DNA of 64,000 bases, taken from assembly GCA_963734815.1 (NCBI GenBank), contig CAVTIH010000002.1, forward strand, positions 310,001 through 374,000, given 5' to 3'. Below the pieces are notes generated by a model that searched no databases, had not been told where the DNA came from, and saw only the letters and a list, made by a program, of their open reading frames with translations. Positions 9,003-17,822 of the stretch are shown piece after piece. Source of the DNA: Palsa-744 sp963734815 (lineage in GTDB: Bacteria > Actinomycetota > Thermoleophilia > Solirubrobacterales > Solirubrobacteraceae). How positions within the stretch are numbered: the stretch's first letter is position 1; every line of letters starts with the position of its first letter. A program made the position numbers and the translations under genes.

Positions 9003-10487
9003 CTACAGTCCGGCCAGCTCGGCGGTGATCTCGCTGACGGCCGACTTGGCGTCGCCGAACAGCATCGAGGTCTTGGGGTCGAAGTACAGCTCGTTTTCGA
9101 TCCCGGCGAAGCCGGGGTTCATCGAGCGCTTGATCACGATGGTCGAGCGGGAGTCCGCCACCTCGAGGATCGGCATGCCGTAGATCGGCGAGGAGGAGTT
9201 GTTCTTGGCGGCCGGGTTGGTGACGTCGTTGGCGCCGATCACGAGCGACACGTCGGTGCGGGCGAACTCGGGGTTGATGTCGTCCATCTCCTTGAGCTGG
9301 TCGTAGGGCACGTCGGCCTCGGCGAGCAGCACGTTCATGTGCCCCGGCATCCGCCCCGCCACCGGGTGGATCGCGTATTTGACGTCCACCCCCCGCTTCT
9401 CCAGCTCCGAAGCCAGCTCGCGCACCGCGTGCTGGGCCTGCGCGACCGCCATCCCGTAGCCGGGGACGACGACCACGCGGGAGGCGTAGGCGAGTTGGAT
9501 CGCGGCGTCGGCGGCCGTGGTGGAGCGCACCGTGCCGGCGTGCTCGCCCGCGCCCGAGGCGCCCTCCACGGCGCCGCCGCCGCCGAAGCCGCCGGCCACG
9601 ATCGCGGGGATCGAGCGATTCATCGCGGTGGCCATCAGGTTGGTGAGAATCGTGCCGGAGGCGCCCACGATCATCCCCGCGACGATCAGCGCGGGGTTGT
9701 TGAGCGCCATTCCCGTCGCCGCCGCCGAGAGGCCGGTGAAGGCATTCAGCATTGAGATGACGACCGGCATGTCGGCGCCGCCGATCGGCAGCACCACCGC
9801 GTTGCCGAGCAGCGCGGCGACGATCAGCATGCCGATGAACAGCAGTTCGGAGTGCGCGCCCGCCACGAGGTCGATGCCGGCGGCGAGCGCCAGGATCAGC
9901 AGTACTAGGTTGACCACCTGCTGGGCGGAGCCGAACGAGATCGGGCGCCCTGGGATGATTTCCTGGAGCTTGCCGAAGGCGATGTTGGAGCCCCAGAAGG
10001 AGATCGAGCCGACGATCGCGGCGAACACCGAGAAGATCGCCACATAGGTGGGCGGCCCGCCCGCGGTGATCACCACGCTGCCCGTTTCGCCGACCAGATG
10101 GACTGTGTGCGAGCCGTAGGTGGAGCCGTAGTGGCGGAACTCCACCCACGAGATCAGCGCCACCGCGCCGCCGCCGACGCCGTTGAAGAGCGCCACCATC
10201 TGCGGCATCGCGGTCATCTTCACGTTGCGCGCCGCCGGCACCCCCACCGCCGTGCCGAGCGCCAGCCCGAGCACGATCAGGCCCCAGTTACCCTCGCCGG
10301 GGTTGAGCAGCGTGGCGACCACGGCGATCGCCATGCCGACCGCGGCGGTGCGGTTGCCGCGCACCGCGGTGGTCGGGCCGGAGAGCCCGCGCAGCCCTTG
10401 GATGAAAAGCCCGAAGGCGACGATGTAGAGGACGTAGATGAAGCTTTCGCTCTGCAGGAAGGTGGTGGCGAGGGGCATAGCGCTCAT
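9003..10487 (-). CDS. pntB: NAD(P) transhydrogenase, beta subunit (PntB)
   Basis: A 494-residue subunit with about nine membrane helices in the first 300 residues and a soluble NADP(H)-binding domain III at the C-terminus. Domain III motifs include VVVVPGYGMAVAQAQHAV, AGRMPGHMNVLLAEADVPYD (20 residues), MDDINPEF and VIGANDVTNPAA, and the end has the GDAK segment. Together with the two other subunits it couples hydride transfer from NADH to NADP+ with proton entry. The ATG at 10487 overlaps the pntAB stop by 4 bases (ATGA); ATG 10478 is a second in-frame candidate. It is last of three genes. Confidence 0.95.
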   Translation of the reverse strand: MSAMPLATTFLQSESFIYVLYIVAFGLFIQGLRGLSGPTTAVRGNRTAAVGMAIAVVATLLNPGEGNWGLIVLGLALGTAVGVPAARNVKMTAMPQMVALFNGVGGGAVALISWVEFRHYGSTYGSHTVHLVGETGSVVITAGGPPTYVAIFSVFAAIVGSISFWGSNIAFGKLQEIIPGRPISFGSAQQVVNLVLLILALAAGIDLVAGAHSELLFIGMLIVAALLGNAVVLPIGGADMPVVISMLNAFTGLSAAATGMALNNPALIVAGMIVGASGTILTNLMATAMNRSIPAIVAGGFGGGGAVEGASGAGEHAGTVRSTTAADAAIQLAYASRVVVVPGYGMAVAQAQHAVRELASELEKRGVDVKYAIHPVAGRMPGHMNVLLAEADVPYDQLKEMDDINPEFARTDVSLVIGANDVTNPAAKNNSSSPIYGMPILEVADSRSTIVIKRSMNPGFAGIENELYFDPKTSMLFGDAKSAVSEITAELAGL

Positions 10488-10825
10488 TTGCCGGCCTCCT
10501 CGTCCCCTGGATCGATCTTGGGGGGCGGTGGCTTCGGCTTGGACTTGAACATCTCCAGCATCCGGTCGGTGACCAAGAAACCGCCGACGACGTTGATCGT
10601 GCCGAACGCCACGGCGATCACCAGCAGCCCCTTGCTCAAGCCATCCAGCCCCGGGAGGCCAAGCAACAGCAGGCCGCCGAGCAGCACGATCCCGTGGATC
10701 GCGTTGGTGCCCGACATCAACGGCGTGTGCAGCGTGTTGGGCACCTTGGAGATGACCACGAAGCCGATGAAGCCGGCGAGCACGAGGATCGCGAGGTTGG
10801 TGGTGAGGACGGAGGCGAGGATCAT
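10484..10825 (-). CDS. pntAB: NAD(P) transhydrogenase, alpha-2 membrane subunit
   Basis: A 113-residue protein with three to four membrane helices, corresponding to the membrane part that is fused to PntA in enterobacteria but separate in many actinobacteria and alphaproteobacteria. The conserved loop around SKVPNTLHTPLMSGTNAIHG matches the family. The cytoplasmic tail is Pro/Lys-rich. ATGA overlaps on both sides (10822-10825 and 10484-10487) show strict translational coupling with pntA and pntB, which would keep subunit ratios equal. Confidence 0.93.
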   Translation of the reverse strand: MILASVLTTNLAILVLAGFIGFVVISKVPNTLHTPLMSGTNAIHGIVLLGGLLLLGLPGLDGLSKGLLVIAVAFGTINVVGGFLVTDRMLEMFKSKPKPPPPKIDPGDEEAGK

Positions 10826-12024
10826 GAGGGGGAGCCTCCAGCCGATGCCGTCTGCCCGGAGCTAGCGCCGCTCCCGCCACCGCGCGACCCGCTCCCAGCG
10901 GCAGCCTCCACCGCGGCTTTGGCCCCGGGATGCACGATCTCGCCCTCGCGCACGATGCAGGCGCCCGCGACGATCTCGTCCTCGAAGTCGAGCTTCAACG
11001 CCCCATCCTCGCCCACGAGCAGCTCCAGCAGCGCGAGCACGTTGCGCGCGAACAGCGCCGAGGCGTGCTCCGGCAGCGTGGCGGGCAGGTTGAGTGGGGC
11101 GAGAATGGTCACGTCGTGGCGCACGACCGTCTCACCGGGCTCGGTGAGCTCGCAGTTGCCCCCCGCTTCGCCCGCGAGGTCCACCACCACCGAGCCCGGC
11201 TTCATCCCCCGCACGGCCTCCTCGGTGACGAGCTTCGGCGCGGGGCGACCGGGCACCAGGGCAGTGGTTATGACAACGTCGAAGCCCTTGATCGCGTCCG
11301 TCAAAGCCTGCTGCTGGCGAGCGCGCTCCTCATCGGTGAGCTCGCGCGCGTAGCCGCCCTCGCCGCTGGCCTCGACGCCGAGATCCAGCCACATCGCCCC
11401 CAGCGAGCGCACCTGCTCGGCCACCTCGGGGCGCACGTCATAGCCCGTGGTGCGCGCCCCCAGCCGTTTGGCGGTGGCGATCGCCTGCAGGCCCGCCACG
11501 CCCGCCCCCAGCACCAGCACCTTGGCCGGCGGGATCGTGCCAGCTGCGGTCATCAGCATCGGGTAGAAGCGCCCCATCGTCTCGGCCCCTAACAGCGCCG
11601 CGCGGTAGCCGGCGACGTTGGACTGCGAGGAGAGCGCGTCCATCGACTGCGCACGCGAGATCCGCGGGATCGCCTCCATCGCCAGCGCCGTCGCCTTCGC
11701 GGCGGCAAGCGCTTGGGTGCAGGCGGGGGCGGTGAGCGGCGCGAGGAAGCCCACCAGCAGCGACCCGGCCCCCAGCAGCCCGACCTCCTGGGCGGTGGGA
11801 GGCGCGATCTTGACGACCACGTCGCTGCGCCACACCTCGGCGGCGTCGTCGGTCAGCTGAGCGCCCGCCTCGGTGAAGGCGTCGTCTGGCAGCAGCGCGT
11901 CGGCACCCGCGCCGCGCTGCACGAGAACCTCCAGTCCTCTGGCCTTCAGCTTGCCGACCACCTCGGGCACGAGCGCCACCCGGTGCTCGCCCGCCGCAGT
12001 CTCCTTCGGAACGCCAACCCGCAT
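10822..12024 (-). CDS. pntA: NAD(P) transhydrogenase, alpha-1 NAD-binding subunit
   Basis: A 400-residue soluble domain I. It starts with the family signature MRVGVPKE..GEHRVALVP, then SNVAGYRA and the NAD Rossmann motif VLVLGAGVAGLQAIATAKRLG split around residue 170, and VVDLAGEAGGNCELTEPGE. The start is ATG 12024, which removes an out-of-family extension present in the longer open frame. It is the first gene of pntA-pntAB-pntB. The C-terminal tail (last 40 residues) is Gly/Ser-rich, a probable linker. The 5' end lies 75 bases from the divergent cobalamin adenosyltransferase gene, so the promoters must overlap in a very short intergenic stretch. Confidence 0.93.
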   Translation of the reverse strand: MRVGVPKETAAGEHRVALVPEVVGKLKARGLEVLVQRGAGADALLPDDAFTEAGAQLTDDAAEVWRSDVVVKIAPPTAQEVGLLGAGSLLVGFLAPLTAPACTQALAAAKATALAMEAIPRISRAQSMDALSSQSNVAGYRAALLGAETMGRFYPMLMTAAGTIPPAKVLVLGAGVAGLQAIATAKRLGARTTGYDVRPEVAEQVRSLGAMWLDLGVEASGEGGYARELTDEERARQQQALTDAIKGFDVVITTALVPGRPAPKLVTEEAVRGMKPGSVVVDLAGEAGGNCELTEPGETVVRHDVTILAPLNLPATLPEHASALFARNVLALLELLVGEDGALKLDFEDEIVAGACIVREGEIVHPGAKAAVEAAAGSGSRGGGSGASSGQTASAGGSPS

Positions 12025-12098
12025 TGAGATGCGAGAACGTATCCGATTGCGCGGACGCGCGCCACCCCGATGGACCATCTGCCAGACTCGGGGGGCCC

Positions 12099-12746
12099 AT
12101 GACCGTCAATCTCACCCGCATCTACACCAAGCTCGGAGACGCTGGCGAGACCCACCTCGGCGACATGAGCCGTGTTTCCAAGCTGCACCCGCGGGTGGAG
12201 GCTTATGGGACGGTGGACGAACTCAACTCGGTGCTGGGCGTGGCGCTGCTGGCGCCCGGACTGCCAGCCAACGTCGAGGCGTGGCTGCGCCGCATGCAGA
12301 ACGATCTGCTCGACCTCGGCGCCGACCTCTCGGTGCCCGCGACCGAAGCCGGGAGACACGCCCCTTCGGGGCGAATCCCCGTTTCGGCCAGCGAACGCGA
12401 GCGGTTGCGGATCACCGCCGAGTACACCGAATGGCTGGAGCAGGCGTGCGACGAGCTCAACGCCACGCTGCCGCCGCTGCGCTCGTTCGTGATCCCCGGC
12501 GGCACCCCGGCGGCGGCCCATCTGCACGTCTGCCGCACCGTCTGCCGCCGCGCCGAGCGGCGAGCGCTGGCGGTGGAGGACGCCAACCCCGAGACCGTGC
12601 GCTACCTCAACCGGCTGTCGGACCTGCTGTTCATCATGGCGCGCGCGCTCAACCGGGAGGCGCAGGACGCGCCGGCCGGCTCGGGCTCCGAGCCGCTGTG
12701 GGCACCGGGCGCGCACGGGGCCACGCCGGAGGACGAGCAGCGTTAG
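12099..12746 (+). CDS. pduO: Cob(I)alamin adenosyltransferase, PduO type
   Basis: A 215-residue enzyme transferring the adenosyl group of ATP to cob(I)alamin, giving coenzyme B12. PduO-type motifs are present: an N-terminal ATP-binding segment reading TKLGDAGETHLGD (residues 6-18; usually TKtGDxGxT), the DELNSVLG helix (residues 38-45), and the C-terminal IPGG..AAAHLHVCRTVCRRAERR signature split by a short gap. The conserved Arg cluster and Glu are kept. ATG 12099 is chosen because homology begins there. It is divergent from pntA and about 1.9 kb from the cobalamin import cluster, so the window encodes both predicted uptake and activation of B12. Confidence 0.93.
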   Translation: MTVNLTRIYTKLGDAGETHLGDMSRVSKLHPRVEAYGTVDELNSVLGVALLAPGLPANVEAWLRRMQNDLLDLGADLSVPATEAGRHAPSGRIPVSASERERLRITAEYTEWLEQACDELNATLPPLRSFVIPGGTPAAAHLHVCRTVCRRAERRALAVEDANPETVRYLNRLSDLLFIMARALNREAQDAPAGSGSEPLWAPGAHGATPEDEQR

Positions 12747-12758
12747 GCCAGCCACGCC

Positions 12759-12777
12759 GGCTGACGGCGCGTCAGCC
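12759..12777 (+). terminator. Hairpin after pduO, possible terminator
   Basis: A perfect 8-bp stem (GGCTGACG / CGTCAGCC) with a 3-base loop, 13 bases after the pduO stop. There is no U-tract, so if it acts in termination it would be as a weak or Rho-assisted signal. A second GC-rich inverted repeat follows before 12835. Confidence 0.35.
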
Positions 12778-12835
12778 CAGTTACGCCGGCCGACGGCCCG
12801 CCCGAGCGAGCGGACCGCAGACCGCGTTACGCGCG

Positions 12836-13438
12836 TCAGATGAACTTTGCCTTTTCTGCGAGCGTGACTTTTAGTTCCAGCGGCAGACGCGCTTTTTCAA
12901 AGCCTTTCCCATTTACATTGATTTCAAGTGTTTCTTCTGTGGATTCGAATTTTACTTTTGAGTTGAGCATGAATTCTTTGGTGAATTCTTCTTGAGGTTT
13001 GGTCTGGGACAGGAAGGCACCCTTGACTTCCACTTTTGTGGTGCCGCAAACGATTTCGGTCGTCGGTTCGATCGTTTTCTTCCAGACGTCTTCGGTTCCG
13101 ACCACGACGTAACCCCAGATTAACGGAAGCGTGATGGTCGTGCACGCGCTGGGGGCTTTGCCCGGCGCTTCGCACCCTTTGAAGATGATTTTCCCTTTCC
13201 CAGCTCTGGTGCTGGTCACTTCTCCTTCGAGCGCGCCTTCCACGCAGCTCAGTTTGAATTCAGATTTGCCCAGCCCTTCGAGGGAGACCGATTTCGCCAC
13301 CCCTTTCACAATTCCTTTCACCACGCCGCCCGATTCATTTACGAGTTCGCCTTTTTTCGCAGCCTCCGCATTGGGGGCTGCGATCGATACGCACGCGATC
13401 GCTCCCAAGCAGGCAAGCGCGATAGCCCTGGCTCTCAT
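12836..13438 (-). CDS. Secreted protein of unknown function
   Basis: A 200-residue protein with a clear signal peptide (hydrophobic core about residues 4-20, cleavage near NAEA-AKK, residue 27). The mature part is beta-rich and Lys/Glu/Thr/Val-rich with four cysteines (LSCVEG, FKGCEAP, SACTTI, EIVCGTT), which could make two disulfides. Base composition is noticeably lower in GC than the surroundings, with many AAA, GAA and TTT codons. I do not recognise a named domain; it looks like the small secreted beta-sandwich proteins that occur as paralogues in some actinobacteria. It stands alone, with its start facing a gene-free 318-base gap. Confidence 0.65.
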   Translation of the reverse strand: MRARAIALACLGAIACVSIAAPNAEAAKKGELVNESGGVVKGIVKGVAKSVSLEGLGKSEFKLSCVEGALEGEVTSTRAGKGKIIFKGCEAPGKAPSACTTITLPLIWGYVVVGTEDVWKKTIEPTTEIVCGTTKVEVKGAFLSQTKPQEEFTKEFMLNSKVKFESTEETLEINVNGKGFEKARLPLELKVTLAEKAKFI

Positions 13439-13756
13439 GATTCACCTTTCTGTAAAACAACACGTCGGCGACGCCGGGTCGGACGACCGACGCGCTGCTC
13501 GATTTACTTGCTCTCCGCATGGCGCGGAGGGACCGGCCAACCGCATAGACCCCACGGGGCGCCCTGCGTCGGCCATTCCAGTAGATAGCACAGGTAGCTG
13601 ATCCGTGCAACCAGGTTTTCGCCACGCGACCCTGAGGGCACCGATTGTGCCCATTGAACCAGAACTTTTAGGATCCTAAAGAAGGAAACAAACCGTGATA
13701 CCTCCGACTCGTCGCAAGCAGCCCATAGCCTCAATGGATCCCGAGCGGATCCTCAT
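13439..13756. other. Gene-free gap
   Basis: 318 bases between the secreted protein and the PAP2 gene. It contains only short overlapping frames without coding bias. The part from about 13640 to 13740 is less GC-rich. I see no tRNA, terminator or repeat in it; it probably holds the promoter of the secreted-protein gene, whose start is at 13438. Confidence 0.5.
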
Positions 13757-14491
13757 TCAGTGCCCGGAGCTTTGACTTTTTCGCATCCTCAGCGGCCCCG
13801 GCCGATCCCAGGCCGGCCCGATCGCGGCGACCGTCAGCGACACGCACAGCGTCGCCAGCAGGTAGCCGCCGAGCACATCGGAGGGCATGTGCCAGGCGAG
13901 GATCAGCAGCGAGCAGCCGACCGCCACGGCAAACGCGCAGCCGAGGGCGGCGACCAGGGGGCGCAGACCGTGGGGGGTGACGAGCAGCGCGCACAGCACC
14001 AGCGTCATCGCCGCCGTGGCATGCCCGCTGGGCCACGAGGCGGACCCGACCCACTGCCAGCCGACGCTGTCGTGGGGGTGGGCAAGCAGCGGCTTGAGCA
14101 GCTCGGCGATGCCCGGCGCCGCGGGCAGCACGACCGCGATCGCGAGCGCCACCCGCGGGCGCCCGCGCAGCAGCGCGACGGCCACCAGCAGCAGTGCCCA
14201 CACGGTGTAGAGCAGCGGGTCGAGCAGGTGCAGCAGGCCGTTGGCGAGCGTGTCCACACCGGGCCGGTCGAGCTTGGTGAAGTCGTTGAGCACGATCGCG
14301 TCGCGCCAATGGACCGCCGGGACGAGCGCCGCAAGCGTCCACGTGAGAGCCATCGCAACCACGCACAGAAGGGCGGCCCACAGCGCCCACGCAATGCTCG
14401 GCTGGGGCCCGCGACCAACGCGGCCGCGCGCCGGCCCGCCCACGCCACGTCGCGCAGCCCGCGAGGACGCCGTCAGAGGTGCGCTCGACAT
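13757..14491 (-). CDS. PAP2-family membrane phosphatase
   Basis: A 244-residue protein with six predicted membrane helices. The tripartite phosphatase signature is visible though its first part is loose: KPLLAHPHD (motif 1 region), PSGHATAA with the catalytic His (motif 2) and WHMPSDVLGGYLLA (motif 3). Enzymes of this family dephosphorylate lipid phosphates such as undecaprenyl diphosphate or phosphatidate at the outer face of the membrane. The N-terminus is Arg-rich and cytoplasmic. It is a single gene; the B12 cluster follows 125 bases upstream on the same strand but is probably separate. Confidence 0.85.
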   Translation of the reverse strand: MSSAPLTASSRAARRGVGGPARGRVGRGPQPSIAWALWAALLCVVAMALTWTLAALVPAVHWRDAIVLNDFTKLDRPGVDTLANGLLHLLDPLLYTVWALLLVAVALLRGRPRVALAIAVVLPAAPGIAELLKPLLAHPHDSVGWQWVGSASWPSGHATAAMTLVLCALLVTPHGLRPLVAALGCAFAVAVGCSLLILAWHMPSDVLGGYLLATLCVSLTVAAIGPAWDRPGPLRMRKSQSSGH

Positions 14492-14616
14492 CTCTCAGAG
14501 GGTAGACGTTCCCCGCGCGGCTGACGCCTCACCAGACCGAGGGGCCGGGTCGCAACCAGGAAGCGCGACCCCGATCGCCCGACGGGACGGGACAACCGGC
14601 GAAGGGCGGCGAGGCC

Positions 14617-16155
14617 TCACCCCACTGGGAACGGCGCGCGCGCCAGCGCCGTGAGCGCCTGAGCGGTGACCCACACCGGCGATTGAGTGCTGGTGCGCGA
14701 GTAACGCACGGCGCCGTTGGGGGCGACGAGGCTCTGCAGGTAGCCGAGCGGCGAGCGACTGCCGTCGCGGTGGATCGCTTCGACGTTGCGCCCCGTCGCA
14801 GTGAGGCCCTGGACGGCCCACGCGGTGGACTGCGCGTTGGATTCGCCCCCGGGCTGCTCGGGGAAGCCGCCGTCGAGGTTTTGGGCACGCAGGATGAACG
14901 CCACGGCGTGTTCGACGCCGGCGCCGCTGCGGATGCCGGCGTCCACTAGGGCCTGCAGCGCGGCGGCCGTGTCGTCCACGTCGCTGGCGGCGCCCCGCAC
15001 GTCGAAGCCGAAGCCGCCGTCGGCATCCTGCTGGCGCGCGATCCACGCGCCCGCGGCGCGCACCGCGGGATCGTTCGCGGAGTGCCCGGCGGCGCGCAGC
15101 GCGAAGACGGCGAACGCCGTGAGGTTGACCTGGTGGGAGAAGGAGCCTTCGCTCTCGCGGTAGCGCAGCAGGCCCGCCAGCAGGTTTTTGCCCGCGAGCG
15201 ATGTCACGGGCGCGCCACAGGCGCGCAGCGCGAGCATCGTGCGCTCGTAGTCGCCAGCGCCTTCGAGCGTGCCGGCCTGCGCACGCAGCGCTTCAAGCAC
15301 GGTGTGCCCCTCCCGGCGCACGCTCTGCGGATTGCGCCCGGCGGCGGCGAAGCCGATCGCCACCCACGCGGAGTACAGCTCGCTGGTGGGCTGCCCCGCC
15401 GCAGAGCCCCAGCCGCCGTCGGCGTTCTGCGTGGAGGTGAGGTACGCAATCTCGCGGGAGACGTTCACGCTTGCGGCGGACGCGCGTATGGGGAGAGCGC
15501 TCATCCCAACTAGGACAATCAGCGTCGCGGCCCCCACGGGCGGGCGGGCGGGCTCCCATTTAACGTCCATGCGCGAGCGCACCCGCTCTAGCACGCGCGC
15601 CAGCTCGGGGGCAAAGGCGAGGCCGAAGAGGAACGAGGCGACGACATCGGTGACGTCGAAGGGCAGCGCGGCGCCCGCGATCAGCAGGAACGCCGCCGGG
15701 GTGTGGGTGGCGCCGAGGGTGAAGGTGTACACGTTCATGATCTCCTTGGCGAGCAGCGCGGTGAAGGCACAGGCGAGCGCAAGGGGCACGCGCCCGAGGC
15801 GCCTGCCCGAGAGTCGCCCGAGCGCGGCACCGATCAAGCCGACCAGCCCCCAGGCAGCCATCTGCCAGGGGGTGTAGGAGCCCTGGCCAAGCATCACGTT
15901 GGAGGCGAGCATCCCCACGGCACCCACGGCGAAGCCCGGCAAGGGGCCGAGCACGTAGCCGACGACCAGCGTGATCGCCGTGATCGGCTTGACGTCGGGC
16001 AACGCAACGAAGGCGTCGCGGCCCAGCGCCGCGACGGCGGCGAGGGTGGCCACCACGGCCACCATCCGCGCGGAGGGGCGCGCGCGCTCGTATGCCAGCC
16101 AGCCGACCGCCAGCACGAGCCCGACGAGCGTGAAGGAGGTGAGGGGCCAGCTCAT
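14617..16155 (-). CDS. ECF transporter S-component fused to terpene-cyclase-like barrel domain
   Basis: A 512-residue two-part protein. Residues 1-190 form a six-helix membrane domain resembling ECF S-components. Residues 206-227 form a further hydrophobic segment that would cross to the outside. Residues 230-512 are a prenyltransferase/squalene-cyclase-like alpha/alpha barrel with repeated QW-type motifs: QNADGGWG (243-250), QQDADGGFGFD (375-385) and QNLDGGFPEQ (425-434). It lacks the DxDD acid motif of true cyclases, so a binding role is likely. The ATG at 16155 overlaps the ecfA stop by 4 bases. In animals, transcobalamin and intrinsic factor use the same barrel fold for B12 binding; with the riboswitch upstream, B12 is the inferred substrate. 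Confidence 0.8.
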   Translation of the reverse strand: MSWPLTSFTLVGLVLAVGWLAYERARPSARMVAVVATLAAVAALGRDAFVALPDVKPITAITLVVGYVLGPLPGFAVGAVGMLASNVMLGQGSYTPWQMAAWGLVGLIGAALGRLSGRRLGRVPLALACAFTALLAKEIMNVYTFTLGATHTPAAFLLIAGAALPFDVTDVVASFLFGLAFAPELARVLERVRSRMDVKWEPARPPVGAATLIVLVGMSALPIRASAASVNVSREIAYLTSTQNADGGWGSAAGQPTSELYSAWVAIGFAAAGRNPQSVRREGHTVLEALRAQAGTLEGAGDYERTMLALRACGAPVTSLAGKNLLAGLLRYRESEGSFSHQVNLTAFAVFALRAAGHSANDPAVRAAGAWIARQQDADGGFGFDVRGAASDVDDTAAALQALVDAGIRSGAGVEHAVAFILRAQNLDGGFPEQPGGESNAQSTAWAVQGLTATGRNVEAIHRDGSRSPLGYLQSLVAPNGAVRYSRTSTQSPVWVTAQALTALARAPFPVG

Positions 16156-17822
16156 CTCGCCGCGGCCTTGCGCTCGCGCGCGTAGGAATCGTCTACGCGA
16201 GCGCGCTCGGCAAGCAGCGCCGCGCCCTGCTCGGGCGCGAGCGCGCCCCCGGCGCCGCCGAGGATGCGGGCGGTTTCGGTGGCGAAGTACCAGCCACCGG
16301 CGAGCAGCTCCGACGAGGGGCCGTCCGCGATCACGCGGCCGTCGGCGAGCAACACCGCGCGCTCGGCGCAGGCACAGGCGAACTCGGGGTCGTGGGTGGC
16401 CACGATCACGGCGGTGCCACCCGCGGCGCGGCGGCGCAGCTCCCCAGCGAGCTGTGCCTTCGCGAGCCGGTCCATGCCGCGCGTGGGCTCGTCGAGCGCC
16501 AGCACCGCGGGCTCCTCTTCCCCGTCGGTGACGATCGCGAGCGCCAGGCGCTGGCGCTCCCCACCGGAGAGGTCGCGGGGGTTGCGCTCCGCGAGCTCGG
16601 CGAGGCCGGCGAGCGCGAGCGCACGGGGGGAGGCCTCGCGCGCGACGCGCTCGTGCATGAAGTAGTCGCCGGGGTTCTGCAGCAGCAGCGCGACGCGCCC
16701 GCCGCGCTCGATCCGCCCGCGGGTGGGCTCCATGAGGCCGGCGGCGTGACGCAGCAGCGTGGACTTGCCGGCGCCGTTGCGCCCCATCAGGGCGACGCTT
16801 TCGCCTGGTTGCAACCGCAACTCGGCGCCGCGCAGGATCGAAGGGCCACGGTGGAGCTCGTGCCACACGCCTCGCAATCGCAGCGCCGGAGCGGCGCGCG
16901 CGGATGGACGGGCGGAGGAAGGTGCCCCCTGCCTGCGGTTGCCCATGTTTATATGAAGAGCGGCAGGGGGCGCGGGGGAGGATACAGACTCCGACGACAA
17001 CAGGCATCGTGCACGCAGACTTGCACGCGCCTGCTTGACGCCGACCGGCGGCGGAGTGAATCCCGCCAGCGCGAACAAGCGCGCACCGGGGGTCTGCAGC
17101 GCGGGCTCCTCGCGCACAGCCCAGCCAAGGAACGATTCCGGGGAGCCGTCGTGCACGAGGCGCCCGTCGCGCAGCGCGAGGACGCGGTCGGCGGAGGGCA
17201 GGCAGCGCTCCAAGCGGTGCTCGGCGAGCAGGATCGTCACGTCCCACTCCTGATTGAGACGGCGCAGCAACCCGATCAGCTCATCGCCGGCGACCGGGTC
17301 GAGCTGTGAGGTGGGCTCATCGAGCAGCAGCACGGGCGGTCGCCCGGAGAGCGCGGCGCCCAGCGCGACCCGCTGGGCCTCGCCGCCGGAGAGCGTGCGC
17401 GTGGGGCGGTCGAGCAGGTGGTCGACGCCGAGCGCGAGCGCGACCTCCTCGACCCCGCGCGCAACGGCGCCAGCAGTATGTCCGCGACTCTCCAGCGCGA
17501 GCGCGAGCTCGGCGCGCACCGAGCTCATCACCAACTGGCTCTCGGGGTCCTGGAAGAGCGCGCCGGCGAGCGTCCCCAGGTGGGCGGGCCCATGCTCGCG
17601 CGTGTCGAGCCCCGCGATTTGCACCCGCCCTGCGAAACGCCCCCCGTGGAAGTGCGGCACGAGGCCGCACGCGGCGCGCAGCAGCGTGGACTTGCCGTGT
17701 CCGGAGAGCCCGGCGAGCAGACAGAATTCGCCCGCGGCAACCTCGAAGCTGACGTCATCGAGCGCGGGGCGCCCGGCGTCGGGGTAGTGGTACGTGACGT
17801 CGCGGAAGGAGAGGACGTTCAT
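16152..17822 (-). CDS. ecfA: ECF transporter double ATPase (fused EcfA1-EcfA2)
   Basis: A 556-residue cytoplasmic protein with two ABC ATPase domains. Domain 1 has Walker A GLSGHGKST (38-46), signature LSGGEAQR (144-151) and Walker B VLLLDEPT (164-171). Domain 2 has Walker A GRNGAGKS (347-354), signature LSGGERQR (418-425) and Walker B VLALDEPT. The domains are joined by a linker (about 255-315) that is of odd composition, rich in Ser, Ala and Arg, and encoded by less GC-rich DNA around 16940-17040. Overlaps of 4 bases with ecfT and with the S-component gene show one operon. The product would power uptake of the vitamin bound by the S-component. Confidence 0.9.
   Translation of the reverse strand: MNVLSFRDVTYHYPDAGRPALDDVSFEVAAGEFCLLAGLSGHGKSTLLRAACGLVPHFHGGRFAGRVQIAGLDTREHGPAHLGTLAGALFQDPESQLVMSSVRAELALALESRGHTAGAVARGVEEVALALGVDHLLDRPTRTLSGGEAQRVALGAALSGRPPVLLLDEPTSQLDPVAGDELIGLLRRLNQEWDVTILLAEHRLERCLPSADRVLALRDGRLVHDGSPESFLGWAVREEPALQTPGARLFALAGFTPPPVGVKQARASLRARCLLSSESVSSPAPPAALHINMGNRRQGAPSSARPSARAAPALRLRGVWHELHRGPSILRGAELRLQPGESVALMGRNGAGKSTLLRHAAGLMEPTRGRIERGGRVALLLQNPGDYFMHERVAREASPRALALAGLAELAERNPRDLSGGERQRLALAIVTDGEEEPAVLALDEPTRGMDRLAKAQLAGELRRRAAGGTAVIVATHDPEFACACAERAVLLADGRVIADGPSSELLAGGWYFATETARILGGAGGALAPEQGAALLAERARVDDSYARERKAAAR

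Noticed and set aside
8280..9755. A 491-codon plus-strand open frame
   Set aside because: Antisense to the secreted protease and pntB, with no family-like content.
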